Origin: Piromyces finnis
Lineage: Eukaryota > Neocallimastigomycota > Neocallimastigomycetes > Neocallimastigales > Neocallimastigaceae
Direction of reading: 5' to 3'
DNA: 64,000 nucleotides
Assembly (NCBI GenBank): GCA_002104945.1
Contig: MCFH01000078.1
Span: forward strand, 21,001 to 85,000
The notes beneath the pieces were generated by a model. The model saw only the letters and a program-made list of their open reading frames with translations. It did not search any database and was not told where the DNA came from. Both the position numbers and the translations under genes were made by a program. Position 1 is the stretch's first letter. Every line of letters begins with the position of its first letter. Positions 14,148 through 29,229 of the stretch are shown here, piece after piece.

Positions 14148-14988
14148 TAATATATAACTTTTTATTTTTATATTCTTTTTTTTTTTTTCTAAAAAAAAAA
14201 AAAACAAAAAAAACTTATCCTTTCAAATTAAAGTAACTACTACCTTTAAAAAAAATAAACATTTATAGAAATTAGAGTTTTTTTTTTTTTTAATATTATT
14301 ATTGATGTTTTATCTGATATATATATATATATAACTCCTTCTCCTACTTTAGTACAACCTTTAAAAAATACACCATATCATCATTATTTTATAAATTATA
14401 TTTAAACCACAATGAATTTTTATTATAGATAGAAACAAATAATAATTTATAATAATAGAGCAAAAGTATGAATTTTAAAGTGCGTACACTACACATACAT
14501 AAAAAAAAAAAAAAAGAAACCCAAACCTTTCTTTACCATTACTAAATTTACAATTTATAGTAAACGATTAAATTTCATTTAAAAAAAAAAATTAAAACTT
14601 TTTTTCTTCTTTATATATATATATAAAATAAAATAAAATAAAATAATAATATTTAATTTTTCATTATTATTAATAAATTAAAATAAAATAAAAAAAAAAT
14701 AATAAAAAAGACCATTATCATTTTTTAAAAAAAAAAGAGATTTTTTTTATTTTTATTTTTAATTTATTATTTAAAAAAAAAAAAAAAAAAAAACGACTAT
14801 TTTGGGAAATGGATCCTTTTTATTATTATCTTTTTCTAATTTTACTACCTTGAAGCTAATGTAAAATTTAAAAAAAGTTGGATTTTATTGAAAAAAAAAA
14901 ATTCATTTTTATAAAAAAAAAAAGAAACCAAAAAAAAAAAAAAAAAAAAAAAAACCTAATTAAAAAACCTTTTTTTAATATATTTAAC

Positions 14989-15020
<32 letters not shown>

Positions 15021-16383
15021 ATATATATAAAAAAGCTTTAAAAGAAATTTCACTGACCATTTTTTTTTTTTCCCCATACTATAAAATATTTATTAAAAAA
15101 AAAAAAAATTATCTTTTGTGCAGTAATAATAGCACTAAATCAGAATTAAAAAAAAAAAAAAAAAAAAAAAAACTATTAATCTATTAATATATATATATTT
15201 CCTTTTTTTTTTTTTTTTTAATAATTTTTTTATAAAAAAAAAAAAAAAACTATCTTTGTTATTATTACCTAAAAATTATATTAAAAAAAAAAAAAAGAAT
15301 ATTTTTTCAAATTTTTTTTATTATTATTATTTTTAATTCTAAAGAATATTAAACTAAAAAAAATATTGAAAAAAAAAAAAATTACTATATATTAATACCT
15401 ACTTTTTTTTTTTTTTAATCTATTTAAAAAAAAAAAAAAAACATATCTATAATTATATAATATATTTTTTTTTCCTTTATTATTTTTACTTTTTTTTTTT
15501 TAAATTAAAAAGGTAAAAATACAAAAAAAAAAAAAAGATAAAAATTAAGAGAGATTATTAAAAGGCTGAAGATATTTAAATAAATAGGGTGTATAATTTA
15601 TAAAAGAAAAATAAATAAAATAAAATAAAAAATATTTGAAACTTTTATTTATTCTAGTTGGTTTATACGATAAAAGGGTTTAATTATTATATATTTGTGT
15701 ATAATGATTGTATCTGACCGTTAAGGTGCTTTTAAAAAGTTAAATTTTTTTTTTATATATATATATATATAATATTTAATGATTTGTTTAGAATTAGTCA
15801 TTATTAAAATATTAGGTACAAGACATCTTCATGCCAATTATAATTTTAATTTTTAAAAAGTTAGCCATCATCATCATAATATTTTAATTTTTTTTATGAG
15901 ATTTTTCAACTTTTTTTTAATCGAAAGCTGTCATAATTCATATATGATCTTTACTAAGTTTTTATTTTTATTCTTTTTTTATATAGTTTATAGTTTTTTT
16001 TTTTTTTTTATCGCTTTACTTCTTTTTCTTCTTCCCATTTTTTTTTTTCCTTTTTAATTTCCTTTATGCTCTTTAAAAAATTTATGATTGTTTTGCTAGC
16101 CTTGTTGTCGTCCAATATTGTTTGTATTATAACAATACTAATCATTATAGATAAATTTTTTTTTTCAATCCTATTTATTAACTATTTCTTAAAAGCAACA
16201 ACTTTTTCTTCTTCTTCTTCTTCTTCTTTAAATTACTATTACCCATCATCAAATAATCAAATTACCAAATAATAATTATTTATTTGTACCTCACCACAAA
16301 TTCTTCTTTTTCTACTACTACTACTACTACTACCTTTTCCAATATTACGGCCTCTCCTTAACACCTCCAAGTCATCCTTGATC
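14148..16383. other. A/T-rich intergenic region, no gene seen
   Basis: Homopolymer-dense DNA between the CTD phosphatase and the LINE insertion. It ends in a less A/T-rich patch with (TTC)n around 16207-16229 and (CTA)n around 16312-16332. A 68-codon open frame at 16066-16272 has a Leu/Ile-rich start and a poly-Ser run encoded by the TTC repeat; I do not accept it as a gene. Confidence 0.5.
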
Positions 16384-16397
16384 AACTGAGAAAACAT
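16384..16397 (+). repeat. Target-site duplication, left copy (LINE)
   Basis: AACTGAGAAAACAT is identical to 17121-17134. It lies directly against the poly(A) end of the minus-strand LINE fragment. Confidence 0.85.
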
Positions 16398-16594
16398 TTT
16401 TTTTTTTCTAGACTAGGAAGAGAATACACATCTTTTATTCATTTATTTAATTAGTGATATTACATAATATTAGATGATAATACATATTGGTATTGATATA
16501 ATAAATAATAAATAAAAATAATAAAATATATATAAATAAAAATATAATTATTTAAGTTGCATAAAAGTTTAATGAACTCTGCAATTTGTACTGT

Positions 16595-16611
16595 GTGGGA
16601 TTGGTTCCCAC
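16595..16611 (-). other. Stem-loop in the LINE 3' UTR
   Basis: GTGGGA and TCCCAC form a perfect 6-bp stem around a 5-base loop. It is one of very few G/C-rich hairpins in the non-coding part of the window and lies in the 3' UTR of the LINE. Some LINE families use a 3' hairpin for recognition by their reverse transcriptase; that role is only inferred here. Confidence 0.45.
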
Positions 16612-16727
16612 CTAATAAATTAAATGAAATAATAAAAAAAAAAAAAAAAAAAAGTATCATCAGGTAGGATGGTGTGGTGTCCACTAAACTCTCCCATGAA
16701 CTCATAATGTTTTCATTCAAAGAAATA

Positions 16728-17120
16728 CTAACATTGAACTCTGTGTACGATCGATCGGACGAGATCTTTAATAATACAATTTGATTTTCTCCATTTAACA
16801 AAACATTTCACTTGTTGCGCAGCATAAATACCTGAAAGGGTAGGAATCTTCATATCTCTTGTAAGAGCATACAGACGAATAAATGAATTTCGTTCGAAAA
16901 CAAAATCTTTGGTATTAAGACTTTTATTGTGAAAGCTATTGACACTCCATAAAACAGCAGTATTGATAAGAGATTGGTCTCTTCTAATTCTATTTTTGTT
17001 GGAATCAAGTAAAGGAGCATAATAAGAGACTTTGCTTAAAATATAGGAATGAATGACTATATTTTTTAAGCCAATGGGAACACAATTGTTAGTGAGAAAG
17101 CTCTTAAAAGAGAATAAAGA
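16728..17120 (-). pseudogene. Reverse transcriptase C-terminal fragment of the LINE
   Basis: 130 codons open from the truncated element edge to a TAG, with no internal stop. There is no start codon at the edge, so it is a remnant rather than a gene. The YYAPLL...N...Q...N...W spacing and the later W/C-rich stretch are typical of fungal non-LTR retrotransposon ORF2 C-termini. I judge this from pattern memory, not a search. Confidence 0.65.
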
Positions 17121-17134
17121 AACTGAGAAAACAT
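17121..17134 (+). repeat. Target-site duplication, right copy (LINE)
   Basis: Exact copy of 16384-16397, at the truncated 5' edge of the element. Confidence 0.85.
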
Positions 17135-17690
17135 GCCATTTTTAAAAATAATAAATCTTTTAAAAATTTTTTTGTCTGTTTGTTTGTTTGTTTTGTTTGT
17201 TTGCTAGCTTGCTTGCTTACATCATTACCCTGAATCTTGTAATTCCTTTAAATTACAAAACAGTTTAATATCCTTTGCCTTTCACCTCACCGCCACCACC
17301 TACCATCAACAACTTCTTCCCTCTATCAAGATTTTACATTTATAAAATATTTATTCTTTACATACACACCTCCACCTCCACCACTACAATACTACCACCA
17401 TCACCACCATTTTTCTCATTACTATAAACATTATAAAAAAATATTTTTAATTATTTTTATTTGTTTTTGTTGTTTTTTCTCTTTTTTTTTTTTTTTTTAA
17501 TTTATCCTAAATAAAGATGCTTTATTTTGTTTTCCAATTACATATTACTTGAATCTAGAAAAAAAAAAAAACTTTTTTTTCTTACAAAAAATACATTATA
17601 AAAATTATACTATATATCTATTTAATTGAATTGGCAAAACATTTTTTTTATAGATATTCTAAAACGGTTAAAGGTTGTTTTTTTTTTTAC
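17135..17690. other. Intergenic region with TTTG, CTTG and CCA microsatellites
   Basis: Downstream of the GH9 stop codon. Contains (TTTG)n passing into (CTTG)n around 17170-17218 and CAC/CCA-rich tracts around 17281-17410. No gene is visible; the part next to 17690 is the likely 3' UTR of the GH9 gene. Confidence 0.5.
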
Positions 17691-20636
<2,946 letters not shown>

Positions 20637-23600
20637 TTTCAAGTTTTTTTAAAATGTTTTATAAATAATTATTTAGTTTTTTTTGTCTTTTTTATATTTT
20701 ATTCGGGAAGAAATTGTAATTTTTTTTTTTGAGTAAACCAGCTCAAATAATACGTATATTTTTTATTTTGTTTTAATAAAATCAATATCTGTCTTTAAAA
20801 AAATTTCCTCAAGAAATCTTTTATTATACAAAATGATAAAAAAAAACTTTATACAATATTATTTATATCCTTTTGTTTTAAAAAAAAAATAAGAAAATTA
20901 AAAAAAAAAAAAAAAAAGGAGAAAAATTTTTGCGTATTTATATTAAAACAAAAAAAAATTAAAAATTAAAAAAACTTTTAATAATAAAATTTTTAATAAA
21001 AAATTTTATAATCTAAAAAAAAATTGTACAATTGAAAATTTAAATTTTTTTTTTTCTTTAACCCATTAATAATTCCATTAATTATATGCTTGAAAAAAAA
21101 GTTCATGTCATTATCCTACAACTAGCATTAGTATTAAGATTTTTGGTATTCCTGGTATCACTTTATAAAACTAGAATTTATATTTTAACCTTTTTCTATT
21201 TTACCTTTTTATTTTTAGAATTTTTATTTTTTTAATATTCTTCATTTTAGTATAAATAAAATTTATGCGTTATTTTTATTAAAGTTCTTTAATAATATTA
21301 ATATATGAATAATATATTTATGAATATATTCAATCTATAAAAAGTTTTTCAATTTATAAATTAATTTTCCCTGAATTAATTCATCATCAATTTATCTATA
21401 TAATAGAGTGTAATAATAATATGTGATAAATATATTAATATATTCTATAATATTAAAAAGGATGATCATTTCAAAACTTCAATAATACTAATTTATCATG
21501 AATAGAAAAAATGACGAAATTATTTCCATGATTAAAAATTTAAATATAAAAGAATTTAAGCAGAGAATGTTGGTAAAGAAAAAAAAGGCATGGTGAATAA
21601 TTGTGGTAACATTAAAAACAATTATTTTAACAAGCAATAAATAACAATGGTAAAAAGAAAAAGTGGTTGATTTTAAAATAATTACTAAAAAGAATTCGTA
21701 AGTTTTACCAGAAGTGGTATAAGAGTAGCACTTTTTTCAATAATGGCAACCAAATAAATAAACCGTTAATTAACATTTTAAGCCAAAAAAGTAAATAATG
21801 TAATTATTATTCTTTAACCAGAAATTATTGGTAGAGTTTTTAGAGTGTAGTGGTTAAATTCCACCATAGGAATAATTATTAATGGAAGTTTTAAATTTTA
21901 TTAATAAATAAAGTTACATTTCCATATAAATCATCAATTCAAAGGTATTGATTCACACGTTTATATTATTCTATATTAATTTAATTATATACAAAAAAGT
22001 GTCAATAGTTAATATATTAAATGTATCAAAAATATATTTGTATTTAAATATTATATATGGAATGAATATATTTATAGTATTACTCATCCATGATGAAACT
22101 TTAATTTTATTATTCATTAAAGTTTAGTCATAAAAATTATTTTTAATAGGACACCAAAGTTTAATAAATAAAAAGTTTAAAAATATTACCTGTTTTACAT
22201 AATGTATATAATATATACATTATGTAGAGATAATGTAAAAGAAGACAAAACTAAAAATAACAATAGTACAAAGAAAAAATGGCATACACACAACTCCTCC
22301 TCCTCCTCCTGCATAAAAGTTGATTATGTTATGAAACAAAATAACAATTCTAAAGCATAAAGCATTGAAAAACCATTAGCATTAATAAAAAATATAACAT
22401 GATAAAAAAAAACATTAAAACTTTTTTTTTTATTTGAAATAGAAGAAAGGAATAAAATTTATGCTATTGAACTTTATCTTATACTAAATTTTCATAGTAT
22501 ATATAATTAATATCCGTAAGGAAAATTACCTACAAATAGTCATTGAGGTAGCTAAACTTTATTATATAATTAATGAAGTTTTAATGTTTTTTTTTAAATA
22601 GTTACTATTTAAAAAAAAAACATAAATTCATTATATGAAATCACTGTATAAAAAAAAGAAAACGTTATATGAGATTGAAATACAACTAAAAAATATTTTA
22701 TTGTCTTTGAAGATATAAACTCGTTGATATTTACAAAAAATAAGAAAATATATTTCTCTGTATTGTTTTAATTTTACTTTATATAGATAAAAACACCTTT
22801 TTTTTTTTATTTCCATACTATAGTTTAAATATTTTTTTTTAAGAGTTATGTTCACGATGGAAATAAAGTTGGTTTAATTTTATTAAAGACTTAATACTAT
22901 TGTTTATTATAGACTAATTATAATTATATATTAACAACCATTTTATATACTATAAGTGATTGATTTAATGAAATATTAAAGTAGGTATAATACATTTAGA
23001 TATATATATTTTGATATAATATTTTTACATAGTTTAATTATTAATTACTTTTTTAGATATTCATTTTATTATCCTATTTTTATATAAATATATATATGTA
23101 TTTCTTTTAGTTTAATTGTATTAGAAGAGAGATGAAGAAGTAACAAGACGTTGCATTAACAAATTCTAACCTATATTTTTAATTACATTATTACATTAAT
23201 AATGTGTACATTGTCAACTTTATAAAATCATTATTATATACATTCATGTATTAATTTAATGTACATAATATTATAATTCATTTATTCCTTAGTATTATTA
23301 TTAATATATAATAATAATATTATTAAAATGTCAACCTTTGTATTAAAAAAGTTTTTTTTTTATTTTTAGAATAGAAATAATAATAATAATAAAATATATA
23401 TATAAAAAAAAAAAGTGATAATAAATAATATAAATAATAATAATAAAAAAAAGATATTTATACATACATATATATGATTTCTTTATAGTGAGAAAATAAA
23501 ACCAATATCAATAATAAAATATATCAACATATCATATTCTCATATATTTACTTATTATTTAATAAATAAAAGATTTTTATTCTCTTAACATTAGAGATTT

Positions 23601-24041
23601 CAATACATTTGAAGAATAACAGTTCTAGTAATAATCTAGTAGTATTATTTTATTAACAATACAATAATAATTAAAACAATATTAACATATAATAGAATAA
23701 AAGTGAGTATATATATATTAAATATAAATGATTTTTTTTATATAAAAAAAAATAATATTTTAATTTTAAAATTCATTTTAATTGATAAATCAAATATCAC
23801 CAATTTTTATATCGAAACTATAAAATCTAATCTTATACTTTCTTTAACAAAAAGTAGGTATTTCATTTTTAAATTTATATTTTTAATAGTACTTGTAGAA
23901 TATAGTATCTTATAGAATTAAAAATTTATTAATAAAATCTTTTTAATAATACTAATTTTATCATCAATTTATTTTGACAACCACCACCACCGCATTGATT
24001 AAAAGCAATAAAAGAAAATATTAATAGAACAAATATAGAAA
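20637..24041. other. 3.4 kb A/T-rich intergenic region
   Basis: Divergent upstream region shared by the GH9 gene and the secreted-protein gene. It contains a near-perfect palindrome at 22197-22225 and a short (CTC)n tract near 22292-22310. I see no coding region or RNA gene. Confidence 0.5.
22197..22225. repeat. 29-base palindrome
   Basis: ACATAATGTATATA, a single central A, then the exact reverse complement, giving 14-bp arms. The arms extend one further T/A pair to 15. It lies about 1.6 kb upstream of the GH9 start. Function unknown; in A/T-rich DNA such palindromes also arise by chance. Confidence 0.7.
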
Positions 24042-24554
24042 ATGAGATTTAATGTACTCTCCTGTTTATTTTTTATAATCATATCATGTATAAATATAAT
24101 ATGTATCAGTGGTCTTTCTTTAGACGATAAAAGAAATATTGAAGCTGTAATTAAGGTTTATTTCAACGATGCAAGTGAATCTTGTAAAGATGAATATAGA
24201 CATATCCAAAAATTAATGCTTGAAAAAGATGAAAAAGCAATTCAAAATTTCTTGAGTACATATAGAGCTACGACTTGTGAAGTTAATACTGTTGCATTTA
24301 GTGAAATAAGCAAAGAATTATACAATTTTTATCGTAATTACCCAAGAGATAGAGATGGAAATAAATGTAATGAAAAGGAAGTTCAATATCGATTTGATCA
24401 ACTTGGTATATGTAGAGATGAATGCTATACTAAAATAGCAAACTTTTTATATATCTATAGATATCATTTTAGAGGTTCTCGCTTACACAGAAATCAAATG
24501 CAATTAATGGAAACTTGTGGTGATTATACAAAATTAGTAAATAGCGTTAAATAA
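24042..24554 (+). CDS. Small secreted six-cysteine protein, unknown function
   Basis: Intronless 170-codon frame. Residues 1 to about 24 form a clear signal peptide: MRF, then a hydrophobic Leu/Phe/Ile/Cys core ending near CISG. The mature part is about 145 residues, with six Cys after the leader (SC, TC, KC, GIC, DEC, TC), so up to three disulfides. It is mostly charged and probably helical (repeated Glu/Lys/Arg with YRHIQKLM, YNFYRNY, FLYIYRY). There is no transmembrane segment after the leader and no Thr/Ser linker or dockerin. It is transcribed away from the GH9 gene. The first ATG after an A-rich leader was taken as start. I recognise no family. A secreted gut-environment factor is an inference from the leader and cysteines only. 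Confidence 0.7.
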   Translation: MRFNVLSCLFFIIISCINIICISGLSLDDKRNIEAVIKVYFNDASESCKDEYRHIQKLMLEKDEKAIQNFLSTYRATTCEVNTVAFSEISKELYNFYRNYPRDRDGNKCNEKEVQYRFDQLGICRDECYTKIANFLYIYRYHFRGSRLHRNQMQLMETCGDYTKLVNSVK

Positions 24555-25758
24555 TAAATATGTTGTTTACTAAGTAAAGTTGTCTATTTCATTTTGTATA
24601 AATTAAATAGCCTTTTTTTATTTAATATTAGTATAATTTATCGTCATATAAATTAATGAAAAAGAAGTATAATTTATCGTCACATAAATTAATGAAAAAG
24701 AAACATTAGAAATTAAAAAAAAAAAAAAACAAAAAATGAAAAATGAAAAATGAAAAATTAAAAGAATTTTGTTCTTTATATTAAATAAATTAAAAAAAAA
24801 TAAGATAAATAAAATATACATACATATATATAAACATATTTTATATTCAATATTATATTTGATATACGTTCCATACGCCTTATTCCATATTTCGTTTTAA
24901 TTGTTTTCATTTTAGTGTTTCGTATAACTTTTCAACTTTTCATTGATTTTGTGTAACAACAATCCTTTTATTTTATTGTACCTTTATTGTTATAATGAAA
25001 TACCAAGTATTTTATATTTAATATGTATGAAGATATTAAAAAATAGATAAATAAAATAATAGAAAATATATGCAGTATTATTAGTTTTGTAATTATATTA
25101 CCATTATAAAAAAAAAAAAAAGGATTAATAGAAAAATGAATTATTAAATTTGAATTTAGTTTACAGGAAACTTTAGATAATTACTTATTATCAAATTAAA
25201 CCAAATAACTACAAATTCATAGAAAGTTTTTCAATCTATTAATTTTCATTTTGATATTATAAAAGTTAATTTAGCGTATTTTACTTCTTAATTTTCACAA
25301 CAAATGAAAGCCAGGTTTAAAAAAATGTAGGGGAAATTAATATATACAAAAAAGGTTACTGATAAAAGTTTTTTTTTTTTTTTTTATTAATTAATTATTT
25401 ATATTATGGTGAAACGTGATTATTATATATACATGTAATGTAGTATTGTAATATATAAAAGATGGAATCTATAATAACATATTCCGTTTCATATTTTATA
25501 TTGTTAGGAATGCATCTCCAGATATATTACTATTTTAATATATTGATATATAAATTTTATTAAATGTAAAGTTTAATCAAGCTATCATCTTCAACATTTT
25601 TTTTTAAAAAAAGTAACCTATTTATTTGACATATTTAATAATCAAAAAGTAGTTTAATATAAATTAATTAAATTTTTAATAAAACTTTTATAAAGTTTAT
25701 TTATATTAAAAGTTAAATGAAGAACTTGTATAAATAGTATAACAATTTTCATCTATTT

Positions 25759-25792
<34 letters not shown>

Positions 25793-27531
25793 TAAAATAA
25801 AGCAATTAAAAGAAATTAAAACAACCAAATAAAATAAAGAATAAATAAATAAAAAATATTATTATATTAAAATAATTTAATTAATAATATTTATATAAAA
25901 AAATAAAACAAAAGCAAAATAAAACAAACAAACAAACAAACAAAAAAAAAAGAAAATAAATAAAATATAAAATAAATAAAATATAAAAAAAGTCTTCATT
26001 ATACAATCAAAATAAAAAAAAACTAAACAAATAAAAATATAAATATATAAAATAATAAAAACTTATTTAAACAAAACTTAGAATTTAACTTATTATTGGT
26101 AAGTTTTTATAACAACAAAAGTTTAAATTAATTTATTTATGGATAGTAATAAAAAACACGGATGTTTCTAGTAGAAAACAATAAATAAAATAGTGAGAAC
26201 ATTTTTAAAAATTCATCTGCTAAATAGGATGAAATAATGAAAAAAAGTGTATTAGAGATGATTCATCATCATTTTTAATTTTAAAAGTTTAAAATCTTTA
26301 GATTAAAATTAAAGTTTAATTAATGGGATTTAATAAAATTAATTTAAAAAAAAAATAATACAGAAAATAAATAATAAATTAAAATGTATACATTATTGTA
26401 CACAATTCTATAAATGGAAATAATTATAAAATCCATGGCATTTTATTATGTAAATGTTTCAACATGTGTTGCAACATCTATCATTATAATAAAGAGGAAA
26501 GATTATCATGGGTAACTACAAAATAATAGAAAGAATATTAGAATATTAGAATAGTAATAAAAAAAAACAGCAATCCTTTTAAATAACAAATAATAATACT
26601 ATTAACCAAAATAAAAAAAAAATACTTTTTATTATTAAAATTTAAAAGTTCATCCAACAATTTTCATATAAGGAAATTAATAAGCATCCCATTTTTTTTA
26701 TTAATATCAAACTAAATAAAAAAAAATAGTAAAAAGAGAAATAAATATAGAAAAAAACTACTTATAATCTAACGCTCTATTCATAGTTTTATAATGGATT
26801 ATTAAAAAAAGTAAAATTAATAGACTAAGGATAGCAAAAAAAAAGTTTTAGAAAATTATTATAAAAAAAAGATAATTTTTTTTAAAAGGATAATCCTCAA
26901 AAAGGGTTATAAAAAATTAAAGAAATATTTCAAAAAAATAATAACATAAAGTAAAATTGTAAAAAATATTTATTCAAATGAATAAAATTTACTATTATTT
27001 ATGGATGTAGTAGTGTTAGAATACATACCAATGCCATTTATCGTATTACTATTTTTTTTTAAATCCCATTATTAATTTTCTTGACAAAATAACTATCAAC
27101 ACCACTACCACTACCATCACCACCACCATTCACCACTGTTTTTATTATGGATAGGAAAAAAGAGGAAACATCGATTTTTTTAATAAACTTATTTGATGCT
27201 AAAGATTAATTAATTAATATATGATACAATTGAATTTTTAGTATATTAGAATAGGTTACATAAACCTTATTTAATCATTTAATAATAAAATATATTTTGA
27301 GTATATATTAGAATATACTATTTACATATTATATTGTAAAGATAGTTTGTCAATAATTTTAATGTTTAAAAAATAAACTCATTAAAGTTTTTAACTAATA
27401 TATGTACATGTATATTATAATATATGATCAATATATTACAATCAAATACAATATATTATATTTTTTGTTCAATTATTCCTATAATAACTTTTAAAATTTT
27501 TTTATATTTAATTATAGGGAATATCTAAAAG
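24555..27531. other. 3.0 kb A/T-rich intergenic region
   Basis: Contains a poly(T) run near 25758-25787, a (CAAA)n tract near 25925-25943 and a CCA-rich tract at 27091-27136. The last bases before the mutase, TTTATATTTAATTATAG, look like a 3' splice site, so the mutase may have a 5' UTR intron. No gene seen. Confidence 0.5.
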
Positions 27532-29229
27532 ATGATTGGTACAGAAGAAAGAATTGATAATATAAATAAAAAACACTCACGTAGATTTAACCTTACACGC
27601 ATTTTTAAAAGAATTAGAAGAAACAAAAAATCTAATTTTGTTAAATCTAATAATAAAAATACAAATCAATTAATTGTTAATAATACTGAATTAAATATGG
27701 CTAACACTCCATCTGGTAAGAGAGCTCTTATAACCATTTTAGATGGTTGGGGTATTGGTGAAAAAGGTAAGGGTGATGCTATTTACAACACCACCACTCC
27801 ATACTATGACAATCTTTTAAAGAACTACCCAAACAGTTACTTAGTTGCCTCTGGTGAAAAGGTTGGTCTTCCAGCCGGTCAAATGGGTAACTCTGAAGTT
27901 GGTCACACCAACATTGGTGCCGGTAGAGTTGTTTACCAAGATTTAGTTAAGATTAACATTGCTTGTCGTGAAGGTACTATTAAGGACAACAAGGCTTTCG
28001 CTGAATGTTTAGATTACGCTAAGAACTCTGGTAAGAAACTTCACTTTATGGGTTTAGTTTCTGATGGTGGTATTCACAGTCACCAAGATCATTTATTCAA
28101 GATGTTACAAGTTTGTAACGAAAAGGGTCTTGAAAAGGTTATTGTTCACGCCTTCACTGATGGTAGAGATTGTGACCCAAAGAGTGGTAAGGGATTCATT
28201 AAGACTTTAGTTGATGTTTGTAACGAAAACAACGCTAAGGTTGCTTCCGTTGTCGGTCGTTACTACGCTATGGACCGTGATAACCGTTGGGAACGTGTCG
28301 GTCAAGCTTACAACCTTATTGTTAAGGGTGAAGGTAAGCAAGTCACTGATTTAGTTGAAGCTGTTCAACAATCTTACGATGAAGATGTTACCGATGAATT
28401 CATTAAGCCAATTCACAACGCTAATGTTGAAGGTAACCTCGAAGAAGGTGATGCTGTTATTTTCTTCAACTTCCGTAACGATCGTGCTAAGGAACTTACT
28501 ATTTGCTTCACTCAAAGAGACATTCCAGAACAAAACTTAAAGGTTATTCCAAATCTTCACTACTGCACTATGACCCCATACGATCCAACTTTCAAGGGTC
28601 TTCACATCTTATACGACAAAGAAAACGTTGACAACACTATGGGTGAATACGTTTCTAAGCTCGGTTACAAGCAATTACGTATTGCTGAAACTGAAAAGTT
28701 CCCACACGTTACTTTCTTCTACTCTGGTGGTCGTACTGAACCATTCCCAAATGAAGACCGTATTTTAATTCCATCTCCAAAGGTCGCTACTTACGATTTA
28801 AAGCCAGAAATGAGTATTTACGAAATTACTGAAAAGTTAGAAGAAGCTATTAAGAAGGAAGAATACGCTTTAATTGTCTTAAACTACGCCAATGGTGATA
28901 TGGTTGGTCACACTGGTGTTTACGATGCCATTGAAAAGGCTGTTAAGTACGTCGATGACTGTTTAAGCAAGATGATTGAAACTGCTAAGGAACACGATTA
29001 CGAAGTTATTATCATTGCTGATCACGGTAACTGTGATAACGCTATTAACCCAGATGACACTCCAAACACTCAACACTCTACCAATGTTGTTCCATTCTTC
29101 TACATTACCGACAGAAAGGATGTTAAGATTCAACCAGGTCAATTATCTGATGTTGCTCCAACTGTCTGTAAGATTTTAGGTCTCGATGTTCCAAAGGAAA
29201 TGACCGGAAAGCAACTTATTGATTTCTAA
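27532..29229 (+). CDS. gpmI: 2,3-bisphosphoglycerate-independent phosphoglycerate mutase
   Basis: Interconverts 3- and 2-phosphoglycerate in glycolysis; cytosolic, Mn-dependent, alkaline-phosphatase superfamily. The open frame is 565 codons with no introns. Seen motifs: LDGWG (metal Asp), GNSEVGH (the phosphorylated Ser), [37 protein letters not shown] and ADHGNCD (metal ligands). Family members are about 510 residues. The ATG at 27697 gives exactly 510 and begins [19 protein letters not shown]. Codons also switch at that point: the 55 upstream codons are A/T-rich (AAA, AAT), while the rest use AAG, AAC, GGT and ATT. I therefore favour 27697 as the main start, with 27532-27696 as 5' UTR or an optional basic extension (several Arg/Lys). 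An in-frame TAA lies just before 27532. Confidence 0.96.
   Translation: MIGTEERIDNINKKHSRRFNLTRIFKRIRRNKKSNFVKSNNKNTNQLIVNNTELNMANTPSGKRALITILDGWGIGEKGKGDAIYNTTTPYYDNLLKNYPNSYLVASGEKVGLPAGQMGNSEVGHTNIGAGRVVYQDLVKINIACREGTIKDNKAFAECLDYAKNSGKKLHFMGLVSDGGIHSHQDHLFKMLQVCNEKGLEKVIVHAFTDGRDCDPKSGKGFIKTLVDVCNENNAKVASVVGRYYAMDRDNRWERVGQAYNLIVKGEGKQVTDLVEAVQQSYDEDVTDEFIKPIHNANVEGNLEEGDAVIFFNFRNDRAKELTICFTQRDIPEQNLKVIPNLHYCTMTPYDPTFKGLHILYDKENVDNTMGEYVSKLGYKQLRIAETEKFPHVTFFYSGGRTEPFPNEDRILIPSPKVATYDLKPEMSIYEITEKLEEAIKKEEYALIVLNYANGDMVGHTGVYDAIEKAVKYVDDCLSKMIETAKEHDYEVIIIADHGNCDNAINPDDTPNTQHSTNVVPFFYITDRKDVKIQPGQLSDVAPTVCKILGLDVPKEMTGKQLIDF

Larger units (their letters stand above)
16398..17120 (-). mobile_element. 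5'-truncated LINE (non-LTR retrotransposon) insertion
   Basis: A 723-base insertion bounded by a perfect 14-base direct repeat. Read on the minus strand it starts inside a reverse-transcriptase-type C-terminal coding region and ends in TCTAG plus about 10 A, right at the repeat. The open frame runs from the 5' edge (17120) to a stop at 16728. It contains VPIGLK, ILSKVSYYAPLLDSN, a Gln/Asn/Trp-spaced block, then LTRDMKIPTLSG and KCFVKWRKSNCIIKDL, which resembles the region after the RT fingers/palm in fungal LINEs. About 330 bases of 3' UTR follow. Truncation, oligo(A) and duplication are the standard products of target-primed reverse transcription. It cannot move by itself. Confidence 0.8.

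Noticed and set aside
16066-16272. 68-codon plus-strand frame with a hydrophobic start
   Set aside because: Composed of Leu/Ile codons from A/T-rich DNA and a poly-Ser run from a TTC repeat; no upstream or downstream gene signals.
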